Shown here: positions 1 through 7,618 of the stretch, piece after piece | Layout of the letters: each line of letters opens with the position of its first letter | Numbering within the stretch: position 1 is the first letter of the stretch | Assembly (NCBI GenBank): GCA_964541695.1 | Contig: CAZIRB010000032.1 | Location: forward strand, 1 to 20,396 | Length of the DNA: 20,396 nucleotides | Origin: CAZKGE01 sp964541695 | Lineage (GTDB): Bacteria; Bacillota; Clostridia; Christensenellales; CAG-138 | Reading direction: 5' to 3' | Position numbers and translations under genes: made by a program | The notes under the pieces: generated by a model | Database searches by the model: none | What the model saw: the letters and a program-made list of their open reading frames with translations, nothing else | What the model was told of the DNA's origin: nothing

Positions 1-7
1 GGCGCGT

Positions 8-83
<76 letters not shown>

Positions 84-116
84 GAAAGAAACCGCCTGTT
101 TAGGCGGTTTTCTTCG
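84..116 (+). terminator. Intrinsic terminator of the initiator tRNA gene
   Basis: The stem AACCGCC (90-96) pairs with GGCGGTT (103-109) around a six-base loop, followed by TTCTT. It begins seven bases after the tRNA. Related but altered hairpins sit at the same place after the two partial tRNA copies. Confidence 0.85.
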
Positions 117-153
117 TTTCAGCGGAGAGGTTTTTGCTACAGAAACCGGCCAA

Positions 154-186
154 AACCTACTAGCTGATGTTTATTTGATGTTTATT
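154..186 (+). repeat. Tandem 11-base repeat, candidate integrase arm sites (left end of layer 1)
   Basis: A 33-base block contains two tandem copies of TGATGTTTATT (165-175 and 176-186). The block recurs in the same orientation at 2302-2334 with one mismatch. Short tandem direct repeats near both ends of an integrated element are typical of tyrosine-recombinase arm-type binding sites. That function is inferred, because no integrase gene is present. Confidence 0.5.
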
Positions 187-293
187 GGGATGTTGGATGG
201 CGCGGGATTATGGCGGATTATATGAGAATCCTAACGATAGGCTTGAAAGGATAATTCCAAATCAAGTGATTGAATCAAATGATTCGTCCCGAT

Positions 294-1505
294 TTATTGC
301 GGGTGGTTTGGGGTCGCTTCCGCTATCACCCTGTTGCGTTGTTTTGCATATGCCAGTGCGAACGCCGCAACCCCAAGTAAAAGCAGCGCGCCCGCAATGA
401 GCCATAGGTTGCGGTAACTCGTCTGCGCACTGACTACATAACCGCATAGGGACGCAGCAAGTCCGCCGACCTGCAACACAAAGGAGAACAGGGAAAGGAT
501 GCTCGCCCGTTGGCCAGCCGGAGCCGCCTGGTTTAGCAGCGTGCTTTCGGCCACGCTGCTGCCGCCTAGGAACAAATAGGCCAGCATATACACGGCAATA
601 AAGAATTGTACTCGAAACTGAAAAACGAGCAGGACGAGGCAGATCCCAAACAACGCCTTTAGCCCCAACAGCAGTGCCGCGCCACCGTCCGAACGCTTCA
701 TAAGCGTATGCTCAATTGCTTTGCTGCCAAGTATCACGCAGAAAAACCCCGAAAAGCTTACCGCACCCAACAGCCAGGGAGCGGGAGAAAGCGCATTGAG
801 CGCGGGCTGCCAATAGGTTTCGATCGATACAAGAGCAATGCCTGTGATAAACGAAAACACAAACAGCATCCTTACCATGCCTTTTTGCGCCATGAAGAAA
901 AGGCTTTCTTTCACATGCAGCCCGAGCTGCCGGAACCCGGTGTTCTCTGCCCGTATGCGCGGCTGATCATGCACGCAGCATACCGTCAAAAGAAACAGCA
1001 GCGCGCAGATCGCAAGATTGGCCATAAGGTTACTTTCATACAGTTCGCCCAGCCCGGATAAAAAGCCGCCGGTCAGCGCTCCCGCGGCGAGCCCCGCGCT
1101 TTCAAGTACGGCAAGCCTTCCGGTCACCTTCGCAAGCGCGCCGCCGTTTGCGACCGCGTCGTCGATCGCCAGCGCGTCGATACTGCCCGATGAGAACGCG
1201 CGGGATAGACCGTGTATGATCATGGCGATGAACAGAAAAGGGAGCGTTTTCGAAACCAGCAGCAGGCAATAGGAAAGCAGGGCAAAGCCGACGGAAAGCA
1301 GAAACGCCTTCTTTCTTCCGCACAGGTCCGCAAACACGCCGCTTGGAAACTCCGCCGCGATCACGGTAAAGGAATATGCCCCGAGCAGCAGCGAAACGGT
1401 GCTGATGGATGCGCCGTGCGCAAGCAGCGCGAGCGTCAATACTGGCGCCATAACGCCGGTGGCGAAATTCTTGAGGAATACGATGATTTGAAAGCGCCTA
1501 CGCAT
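294..1505 (-). CDS. MFS transporter, probable drug or metabolite exporter
   Basis: A 403-residue polytopic protein of the usual length for a 12-helix major facilitator. The loop after helix 2 carries the family's motif A as GVFADLCGRKKAF (about residues 56-68). Hydrophobic segments recur throughout, and the C-terminus is short and basic. The start overlaps the end of the upstream regulator gene by eight bases, so the two are translationally coupled and the regulator probably controls the transporter. A local HTH regulator plus an MFS pump usually means efflux of a toxic compound, but the substrate cannot be read from the sequence. The gene lies inside the first tRNA-bounded layer and is therefore probably acquired. 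Confidence 0.88.
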   Translation of the reverse strand: MRRRFQIIVFLKNFATGVMAPVLTLALLAHGASISTVSLLLGAYSFTVIAAEFPSGVFADLCGRKKAFLLSVGFALLSYCLLLVSKTLPFLFIAMIIHGLSRAFSSGSIDALAIDDAVANGGALAKVTGRLAVLESAGLAAGALTGGFLSGLGELYESNLMANLAICALLFLLTVCCVHDQPRIRAENTGFRQLGLHVKESLFFMAQKGMVRMLFVFSFITGIALVSIETYWQPALNALSPAPWLLGAVSFSGFFCVILGSKAIEHTLMKRSDGGAALLLGLKALFGICLVLLVFQFRVQFFIAVYMLAYLFLGGSSVAESTLLNQAAPAGQRASILSLFSFVLQVGGLAASLCGYVVSAQTSYRNLWLIAGALLLLGVAAFALAYAKQRNRVIAEATPNHPQ

Positions 1506-2061
1506 CCTTTGTATCTCCCGCCGCCGGATAGGCGATCAGCGCATACTCCCAGGCAATCGTATCCTCTTTCTTTTCTTCGCGGTTGTCTAAAAACGTCCGT
1601 ATGACGCCGTAAAGTTCCTTCGCTTCCCTCGGGGTAAGGTGAATAACGCCCGAAAGTATGTCCCCATACTGCGCGTCCTGCTCCATACTCGTCCTGTTGC
1701 CTTTGCAGTATTCCAAAAACCCTGCAAACATGGCGTTTATGGAGTTCTGCATCAGCGCAAACCTCTGTTCTTGATTTTCATCCTCAATTTGTCCGCCGAT
1801 GCTGACGGTTCTGGGCAGCACGCGGTAATAGCTGGCCGTGATGCCCCGGATACGCGCGGTATGGCTCAGCCCAACGATCCCAAGTTCTACAAGCTTTTTG
1901 ATGTGGTGCTGCACCGCGGAAGCAGAAATGCCGATTTGATCTGCAAGCTGCTTGGGTGTCATGGGTACACCCGCGATCTTCATGCAGCGCAGCAGCTTCT
2001 GCCGCTGCGGGTTGATGTAAATATCCAATTCCTTTTTGCCCGACAGCACAATGGTGTCCAT
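1498..2061 (-). CDS. ArsR-like winged-helix transcriptional regulator
   Basis: A 187-residue protein with an N-terminal winged helix-turn-helix. Residues around 30-65 read TPKQLADQIGISASAVQHHIKKL, the ArsR/GntR-style pattern, followed by a wing ending in YYRVLPR. The C-terminal half is helical and charged and resembles no metal-binding ArsR domain; no cysteine metal site is visible. A longer reading frame starts six codons upstream, but AAGGGAGAT sits five bases before the ATG at 2061, which is therefore the likely start. It is the first gene of a two-gene operon with the MFS pump, and an inverted repeat in its promoter suggests autorepression. Confidence 0.85.
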   Translation of the reverse strand: MDTIVLSGKKELDIYINPQRQKLLRCMKIAGVPMTPKQLADQIGISASAVQHHIKKLVELGIVGLSHTARIRGITASYYRVLPRTVSIGGQIEDENQEQRFALMQNSINAMFAGFLEYCKGNRTSMEQDAQYGDILSGVIHLTPREAKELYGVIRTFLDNREEKKEDTIAWEYALIAYPAAGDTKDA

Positions 2062-2086
2062 ATGGCATCTCCCTTTCATTACATGG

Positions 2087-2116
2087 ATAATAACATTACG
2101 TATCGTGTAACGTCAA
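2087..2116 (-). promoter_or_regulatory. Promoter and candidate operator of the regulator-MFS operon
   Basis: On the minus strand, TTGACG (2116-2111) and TATTAT (2092-2087) are 18 bases apart. Between them lies an inverted repeat, TTAC (2096-2099) and GTAA (2107-2110), with a longer imperfect dyad around it. An operator inside the spacer fits an autorepressing winged-helix regulator. Confidence 0.6.
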
Positions 2117-2199
2117 GTTAAATATAAGCTAACGAAAAGGAGAACCTCAGGTACCTAATGGCAATTCGCCTGCCCGTCAAATCACGCCAAATACGAACA

Positions 2200-2237
2200 A
2201 ACGTACGTTGACAAGGTCGCTTGGGCAAGTGTACAAT
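2200..2237 (+). promoter_or_regulatory. Strong rightward promoter with palindromic operator, now orphaned
   Basis: TTGACA (2208-2213) and TACAAT (2232-2237) are 18 bases apart, which is near consensus. The perfect palindrome AACGTACGTT (2200-2209) overlaps the -35 box. No real gene follows: the only nearby frame is a TTG-started reading of about ten codons after GGAG (2270-2273), ending inside the 2302-2334 repeat. The gene it once drove appears lost. Confidence 0.55.
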
Positions 2238-2301
2238 GCGATTACACGATTTTAGCCGCACATACGATTGGAGCAGAGAGAATTGACCATAGCGAATTTG
2301 C

Positions 2302-2334
2302 AACCTACTACCTGATGTTTATTTGATGTTTATT
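2302..2334 (+). repeat. Second copy of the 33-base arm-site repeat (right end of layer 1)
   Basis: Thirty-two of 33 bases match 154-186, in direct orientation, again with two tandem TGATGTTTATT units. It lies about 120 bases before the partial tRNA copy, near the right boundary of the first layer. The AT-rich stretch 2335-2457 between them holds no gene that I can support. Confidence 0.55.
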
Positions 2335-2457
2335 ACAGCAAATGATGGTTAATAATCGCTTACAATTATAAAAGGAATAGTCAAAATAGTTGCTGAAAAC
2401 GGGGGATAATTTAAAATTACGGAAGAATATAAATGCTAGCTAAATGAATATATATGC

Positions 2458-2588
2458 GCTCATAACCCGGAGGTCAAAGGTTTAAGTCCTTTCCCCGCAA
2501 CCATCAAGAAAGTCCAAAATGGGGGGCTCTTTTTCGTTTTGGTGGGATAATTTTAGCTACAGAAACCGGCCAAAACCTACTAGCTGAT
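2458..2588 (+). repeat. Partial initiator-tRNA copy with flank (attachment-site remnant, middle)
   Basis: Bases 2458-2503 repeat tRNA positions 38-83 with a single change, C to T in the T-loop, and lack the 5' half, so no functional tRNA is made. The flank 2556-2588 is identical to 136-168 at exactly the same spacing (offset 2420). The segment between, including the terminator hairpin, has diverged: AGTCC (2511-2515) can pair with GGGCT (2525-2529) before a T-run. Identity starts at the anticodon loop, a known crossover position for tRNA-targeting integrases. Confidence 0.85.
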
Positions 2589-2590
2589 AT

Positions 2591-2880
2591 TTGTTTGAGC
2601 TACAGATCCACGATCATGCAGGCGATGGCGCGGGGCACCAAGCGCTACGTCGAAAGCGGGGAGGAATCCTCAAAAAACGCGCCGATCGGGCAAGCGACGG
2701 AGAGTTGTTTGCCTGCCGGATTTTTTATTACGCGACGCTGTTTGGGCGGCCGGAGCGCGAGGTGCGGCTCATGCCGCCGGGGAACTGCCCGATCAGCGGG
2801 AGATGTATAAGCAGTTTCATGGAATTGCCAAGCCGGCGCAAGCATGTTATATTGATGAGGTTATACCGATCGGGTTCTAA
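2591..2880 (+). pseudogene. Possible decayed gene remnant, function unknown
   Basis: No intact gene is visible between the second attachment remnant and the symporter. Two overlapping frames look coding-like. One ends with the segment IFYYATLFGRPEREVRLMPPG at about 2723-2785. It appears to continue in another frame as ELPDQREMYKQFHGIAKPAQ (2782-2841) and then ACYIDEVIPIGF, with a stop at 2878-2880. The join needs a frameshift near 2782. I do not recognise the family, and a chance open frame in GC-rich DNA is possible. Confidence 0.3.
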
Positions 2881-2942
2881 CCGCTCACTATAAACTTCCT
2901 CAATGTATATTGCGAATCATTTGCTGCAAAGGAGCCACGACA

Positions 2943-4397
2943 ATGACGACGGGCCACAATTTCTGGGACGCGGGCGTATGGTCGCCGATGATCGAATTGA
3001 CCATCCTGCTCGTCGGCATGCTGACCGCCAACATGCTGCGCAGGCTTATAAAACCGCTGCGCCAATCGCTCATTCCCAGCTCAGTGCTGGGCGGATTTCT
3101 GATCCTCTTTGCCAACATGGCGTACGAAAAAATCACCGGAAACTCGCTCTTTAGCAAGGTGACGATGGAGACGCTGACGTACCACGGCCTTGGGCTCGGC
3201 TTTGTCGCGATGGCGCTGCGCCAGGCGGAGCGGCAAAAGGACAAAAAGTCCAACGCCGCCGTGTTCGACGCGGGCGTTACCACCGTTTCATCCTATCTGC
3301 TGCAGGGGCTGCTGGGCCTTGCCATTACGCTCGGGCTGTTCTTTGCGCTCGGCAACTGGCCCGTTTCCGGCGTGCTGCTTCCCATGGGATACGGACAAGG
3401 CCCCGGGCAGGCTTACAACTGGGGCCATGTCTATGAGACGGCGACGGGCTACGCCCCGTTCCGGTACGGCGGCAGCTTCGGCCTCACGATCGCCGCCATG
3501 GGCTTTGTATCGGCCGGCATCGGCGGCGTGATCTATCTGCAGCGGATGAAGAAAAAAGGGCTTTTAAAGCAATCCATCATCAACGCGGATGAAATGGAGG
3601 ACCTCTCCGCCGAGACCATCACGGAAAAGGGCGAGATTCCGCTTTCCGAGTCGCTCGATAAGCTGACCGTACAGATCGGCCTCGTAGTGTTAACCTACAT
3701 GGCGGCGTACGTCGCGATGTATCTGGTTTCGCTCGGGCTCGACCGGCTCGGCGGTTTCTTTTCGAGCACCGTTAAGCCGCTCATCTGGGGGTTCAACTTT
3801 TTAATCGGCACCGTGATGGCGATCCTTGTGAGAAACACCTTAAAGGGGCTGACCAAACGCGGCCGCCGCCAGTACCTCAACAACTTCATGCTCGCGCGCG
3901 TATCCGGCGTCATGTTCGACCTCATGGTGGTGGCCAGCATTGCCGCAATCGACCTGTCGGCGTTCTCGCACCGCGAGTTTATCGTTCCGCTTGCCGTCCT
4001 CTGCATCGTCGGTGCGGTTGCCACCTACGTGCAGCTTCAATTTATCTGCAACCGGATCTACCCGGAGTACCCGCACGAGGCGTTTCTTTCGCTGTACGGA
4101 ATGCTGACCGGAACGGCCAGCACGGGCGTAATCCTCATGCGCGAGATCGACCCGCTGTTTAAGACGCCCGCCGCGACAAACCTTGTCTACCAGCAGCTGT
4201 GGGCGATCGTATTCGGTTTCCCGATGCTGCTGCTGCTCGGCTATGCGCCGATCGGTCTGACGGCGGACCCGGCGACGACCGATCTGACCAATGCGTGGAT
4301 CACGCTCGCCGCGCTGACCGTGCTGTTTATCGCCATGAACGTGATCCTGTTCCGCAGGCAGATATTCGGGCGGAAGAAGGGCAAGCAAGCTTTGTAA
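2943..4397 (+). CDS. gltS: Sodium/glutamate symporter family protein (GltS-like)
   Basis: A 484-residue membrane protein of the glutamate:Na+ symporter (ESS) family. Evidence is the repeated hydrophobic segments, the glycine-rich stretch MGYGQGPGQAYNWG in the first half, and a second-half segment GMLTGTASTGVILMREIDP, matching the two-fold repeat and GTA/S-type re-entrant loops of GltS. It is longer than E. coli GltS (about 400 residues), with a cytoplasmic charged linker at about 215-250. The frame opens 11 codons earlier, but AAAGGAG (2928-2934) precedes the ATG at 2943 by eight bases and sets the start. Substrate specificity for glutamate is inferred from the family only. A methyltransferase gene follows after 111 bases. 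Confidence 0.85.
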   Translation: MTTGHNFWDAGVWSPMIELTILLVGMLTANMLRRLIKPLRQSLIPSSVLGGFLILFANMAYEKITGNSLFSKVTMETLTYHGLGLGFVAMALRQAERQKDKKSNAAVFDAGVTTVSSYLLQGLLGLAITLGLFFALGNWPVSGVLLPMGYGQGPGQAYNWGHVYETATGYAPFRYGGSFGLTIAAMGFVSAGIGGVIYLQRMKKKGLLKQSIINADEMEDLSAETITEKGEIPLSESLDKLTVQIGLVVLTYMAAYVAMYLVSLGLDRLGGFFSSTVKPLIWGFNFLIGTVMAILVRNTLKGLTKRGRRQYLNNFMLARVSGVMFDLMVVASIAAIDLSAFSHREFIVPLAVLCIVGAVATYVQLQFICNRIYPEYPHEAFLSLYGMLTGTASTGVILMREIDPLFKTPAATNLVYQQLWAIVFGFPMLLLLGYAPIGLTADPATTDLTNAWITLAALTVLFIAMNVILFRRQIFGRKKGKQAL

Positions 4398-4508
4398 TAG
4401 CAGGGCGGGGCTTCCCGTGAAAGCCGGGGGGGGCCGCTTCAGGCGATGCAGTTTGCTTTGGTCCAATTACTTGCGTATACTGTTCGTGGAAGGACAGGGG
4501 ATGCAAAC

Positions 4509-5243
4509 ATGAAGGAAAACAAGTACGACGACCCTCGGTTCTTTGCGGCATACAGTCAATTCCCGCGCTCCGTCTATGGGCTGAGCGCGGCGGGGGAATG
4601 GCCCGTGCTGCAGAAGATGCTGCCGGACTTTGCCGGTAAGCGGGTTCTGGATGTCGGCTGCGGCTTTGGCTGGCATTGCGCGTATGCCGCGGAACACGGA
4701 GCCAAGTATGTGCTTGGCGTCGATCTATCGGAGCAGATGCTGACCATAGCGCGCGAGAGACGGAGCGCCCCGAACGTCGAGTTTCGCCGTGTCGCCATGG
4801 AGGATATGACCTTTGAGCCGGATTCATTTGATGTGGCTTTAAGTTCGCTCGCTTTCCACTATACACCGGATTTCCCGGACATCTGCCGCCGTGTTCACCG
4901 CTGCCTTGTAAGCGGCGGGGATTTCGTCTTTTCCGTCGAGCATCCGATCTTCACGGCCGACGGCCCGCAGGATTGGGTATACAACGAGGCCGGCGAACGC
5001 GTCTGCTGGCCGGTGGACCGATACTTCTCCGAAGGGGCGCGGGAAGCGGTCTTTGCCGGGGAGAAGATCGTTAAGTACCATCGGACGCTGACGACCTATC
5101 TCAACGGGCTCATGCAGACGGGCTTTGCGATCCGGAGCGTTGTGGAGCCGCAGCCCTCCGACGAGCTGCTGGAATCGGCGCCGAAGATGCGCGATGAGCT
5201 CCGCCGCCCCATGATGCTGCTGATTGCGGCCAACAAGCGATAA
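4509..5243 (+). CDS. Class I SAM-dependent methyltransferase
   Basis: A 244-residue Rossmann-fold methyltransferase. Motif I, VLDVGCGFG, is at residues 46-54; the acidic end of strand 2 is in VLGVDLSEQM; and the post-motif region FDVALSSLAFHYTPD supports a UbiE/Methyltransf_11-type small-molecule enzyme. The frame extends upstream, but GGAAGGACAGGGG followed by the ATG at 4509 is the best start. The substrate is unknown. The next gene begins 32 bases after its stop with its own GGGAGG site, so the two are probably co-transcribed. Confidence 0.87.
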   Translation: MKENKYDDPRFFAAYSQFPRSVYGLSAAGEWPVLQKMLPDFAGKRVLDVGCGFGWHCAYAAEHGAKYVLGVDLSEQMLTIARERRSAPNVEFRRVAMEDMTFEPDSFDVALSSLAFHYTPDFPDICRRVHRCLVSGGDFVFSVEHPIFTADGPQDWVYNEAGERVCWPVDRYFSEGAREAVFAGEKIVKYHRTLTTYLNGLMQTGFAIRSVVEPQPSDELLESAPKMRDELRRPMMLLIAANKR

Positions 5244-5275
5244 GTCAGAACGGCGAACCTCGGGAGGGACCGTCA

Positions 5276-6142
5276 ATGAGCATTACGATCTACTACTTTT
5301 CGGGGACGGGCAACTCATATATGGCGGCGCGGGCGATCTGGGGAAGATTGGACGGAAGGTTCGTGTCTATCCCGAGCGTTATGGATATGGATAAAATCCG
5401 TGTCGATTCGGACAGCATCGCGATCGTTTTTCCGGCGTATTTAGCCGCCATATCCGGGGTCCCCTCAATTGTGGAGCGTTTCGTGAAAAAACTCGACGAT
5501 ATCAAGCCGCTGCGGATCATCGCGGTATGCACCTGCGGCGATTATGAGAGCGTCAACGCGCTCCCGGCACTGATGCGGCTGCGAAGCATCGTCCGAACAT
5601 GCGGCGGGAAACTGTCGGCGGAATACTCGGTGAGACTCCCGATGAACAATCTGGATTATGATCATATACCGATCCCGATCTGTAGGGAATGCGGGAAAAT
5701 AATAGTAAGAAGCGTCTTCAAAATAGACGATATCGCCGCGCGCATCGAAAAGGGCAAGGGTACCAAATTCCGCCTTATAAAAGCGCTTTTCTTCTATCTC
5801 ATGGCGCCGCTTTACGCCCTGATGCGCGCGGCTATCCTTCGGGACTTGAGGGAGAAGGCAAAGGAACCCGTGGATTCAAAGCTGACATACCGGGATTTGA
5901 TGCCGTTGACGGACAAGAGCATATCGGTCGGCGACAACTGCGTTGGCTGCGGCATATGCGAAAGAGTCTGTCCCGCGGCCAATATCAGAATGGCAGACCA
6001 CAGGCCGGAATTTCAGCATCGGTGCGAGATGTGCTTTGCCTGCGACGAGTGGTGTCCGCAGGGCGCCATCCGGCATTGGGGCAGGGCCAAGGGCGTCAAA
6101 TACCATCACCCCTACGTAAAAACGCCGACGTACTATCGATAA
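5276..6142 (+). CDS. EFR1-family flavodoxin-ferredoxin fusion protein
   Basis: A 288-residue protein. The N-terminus (IYYFSGTGNSYMAA) is a flavodoxin-like FMN-binding loop. The C-terminus has two 4Fe-4S ferredoxin motifs: C222, C225, C228 and C232 in CVGCGICERVCP, and C250, C253, C256 and C260 in CEMCFACDEWCP. This is the EFR1 architecture common in anaerobic Firmicutes, thought to move electrons between flavin and iron-sulphur partners; the partner is not known. An additional CREC pair lies in the linker at about residue 138. GGGAGG lies before the ATG, and the gene follows the methyltransferase by 32 bases. Confidence 0.9.
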   Translation: MSITIYYFSGTGNSYMAARAIWGRLDGRFVSIPSVMDMDKIRVDSDSIAIVFPAYLAAISGVPSIVERFVKKLDDIKPLRIIAVCTCGDYESVNALPALMRLRSIVRTCGGKLSAEYSVRLPMNNLDYDHIPIPICRECGKIIVRSVFKIDDIAARIEKGKGTKFRLIKALFFYLMAPLYALMRAAILRDLREKAKEPVDSKLTYRDLMPLTDKSISVGDNCVGCGICERVCPAANIRMADHRPEFQHRCEMCFACDEWCPQGAIRHWGRAKGVKYHHPYVKTPTYYR

Positions 6143-7357
6143 CCGCGCGGGTACATCGCAGATATCGACGTCGGCCTTGGCGATGTCCGGACCTTGGCGC
6201 GGCATCAGGCGCGCGGCTGCTTGAAAGCGTGCGTGCTGCTTGGCCGCAATGCGCGGCGGTTCAGGCGGGCATTCCTTCACGATGGCAGACCGGGAGATTC
6301 CCGCGCGCCGAAGCGCGACGCTCCCGCAAAGCCCGTCCGGGATGAACGGCGAGATATCGACGCGCGCGGGGCATGTGAACGTCTGGGAGCCGAAGGACGC
6401 GTCCGGGACATACCGCCCCATCGACAGCCCCCGCCCGTGGTACGCCGATCCGCTCGAGAAGCGCGTCGCGGACGGGGAAAGCATCGCGGAGCAGGCGCGC
6501 GCTCGGGATCCTTTTGCACATCAACCATCCGTGCGCGGACACCGTGGCGAAAAGGCTCGGCGCGAAGCTCGGCAACGCGTTCATCGACGACGATCTGGAC
6601 CGGATGCGCGACCGCGGCGTAATCCCGCGGTTCGACGCCGCGGAGATGTGGAACGGCGGCTCCGGCTTTCTCGACACGATGTACTACTACGGCTCACGCG
6701 CGTTTCGGCCGTTCGAGGGGATGGACAAGGCGTTCCGGAAGTGGTTCGACCTGCTCGACACGGGCGCGCATTTCCCCTCCATCGGCACGACGGACTGCCA
6801 CGGCCACCCCGGCGAGTTCATCGGAAAGTACAAATTATATGATCGCGGAGGTGCGCAGGCGTTTTCTGGGGCTTCTGCCGCCGATCCCGATCAAGATCGC
6901 CTGCCGGCTCATGGGAAGCTTCGAGGCAGGGCTTATCTATAAGTACCGCAGGACCGCGCGCTACGGCCTCGAGAACACGGCGCTGCTGCCGGGCACGCCG
7001 CGCACCTATGTCTATACGGGCGGCGAGCTGTCCGCGGAGGCGCTCGCGGAGGGCGTACGCGCGGGCAGGAGCTTTGTCACGAGCGCGCCGCTGATATTTA
7101 TGACCCTCGAGGGCAGGATGCCCGGGGAGACGGCCGCCGCGGGGAAAACCGCGCTGCTCAGGCTGGATATCCGCTGCCATAAGCCGCTCGCCAACGTGAT
7201 CCTGATCGCGGACGGCCGAAAGTTACGGACCATCCCGCTCAAGGGAAGTCTGTCCTGGCAGGCCGACCTCGCGCTGCCGCTTGCGCGCAAGAAGTGAAGC
7301 ATCGTCTATGCCGAGGGCATGAAGAATTACGCCTACGCTTATACGAATCCCATTTAA
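6143..7357 (+). pseudogene. Broken PHP-domain / CehA-like metallohydrolase
   Basis: Successive fragments in three frames together read like one CehA/McbA-type PHP phosphoesterase. Frame one carries EISTRAGHVNVW (near 6348). Frame two carries LGILLHINHPCADT, AEMWNGGSGF and SIGTTDCHGHPGEF (6505-6830). Frame three carries PRTYVYTGG and ALAEGVRAGRSFVTSAP (7000-7090). Shifts are needed near 6500, inside a GCGCGCG run, and near 6835. A TGA at 7295-7297 then interrupts the third frame, which stays coding-like to TAA at 7355-7357 (ending AYTNPI). The N-terminal metal-binding start of the PHP domain is not recognisable, so the gene is also 5'-truncated. Sequencing error could explain single shifts but hardly all the lesions. 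Confidence 0.7.
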
Positions 7358-7438
7358 ATCGAGTAGGGCGCGGGGGATCGGTCGGCCCCGGCTCTGCGGG
7401 GTGAGGGTGTGAAACGCTTCGGGCACGTTAACACCTCT

Positions 7439-7478
7439 AAACGGGCGTCGTTTCAGGGGGGTCGCTTTGCCCGTTTTT
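7439..7478 (+). terminator. Probable intrinsic terminator after the metallohydrolase remnant
   Basis: AAACGGGC (7439-7446) pairs perfectly with GCCCGTTT (7469-7476), followed by more T. The 22-base loop is long for a terminator, so confidence is moderate. Confidence 0.5.
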
Positions 7479-7567
7479 CGATTCCATTCCCGGCGGCACG
7501 TATGGGGAAAGAGCGGCGGCCGGATATTCCATAACCCCGGCGGATACGGAAACCGCCCGCAATGAAG

Positions 7568-7595
7568 TTGAAATCGCGACCCGCCGTGATATAAT
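7568..7595 (+). promoter_or_regulatory. Sigma-70-type promoter for the PLP enzyme
   Basis: TTGAAA (7568-7573), a 16-base spacer and a perfect TATAAT (7590-7595) lie just upstream of the start at 7619. GAAAGAGGTG (7602-7611) is the ribosome binding site. Confidence 0.75.
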
Positions 7596-7618
7596 CTAGT
7601 TGAAAGAGGTGCGATGAT

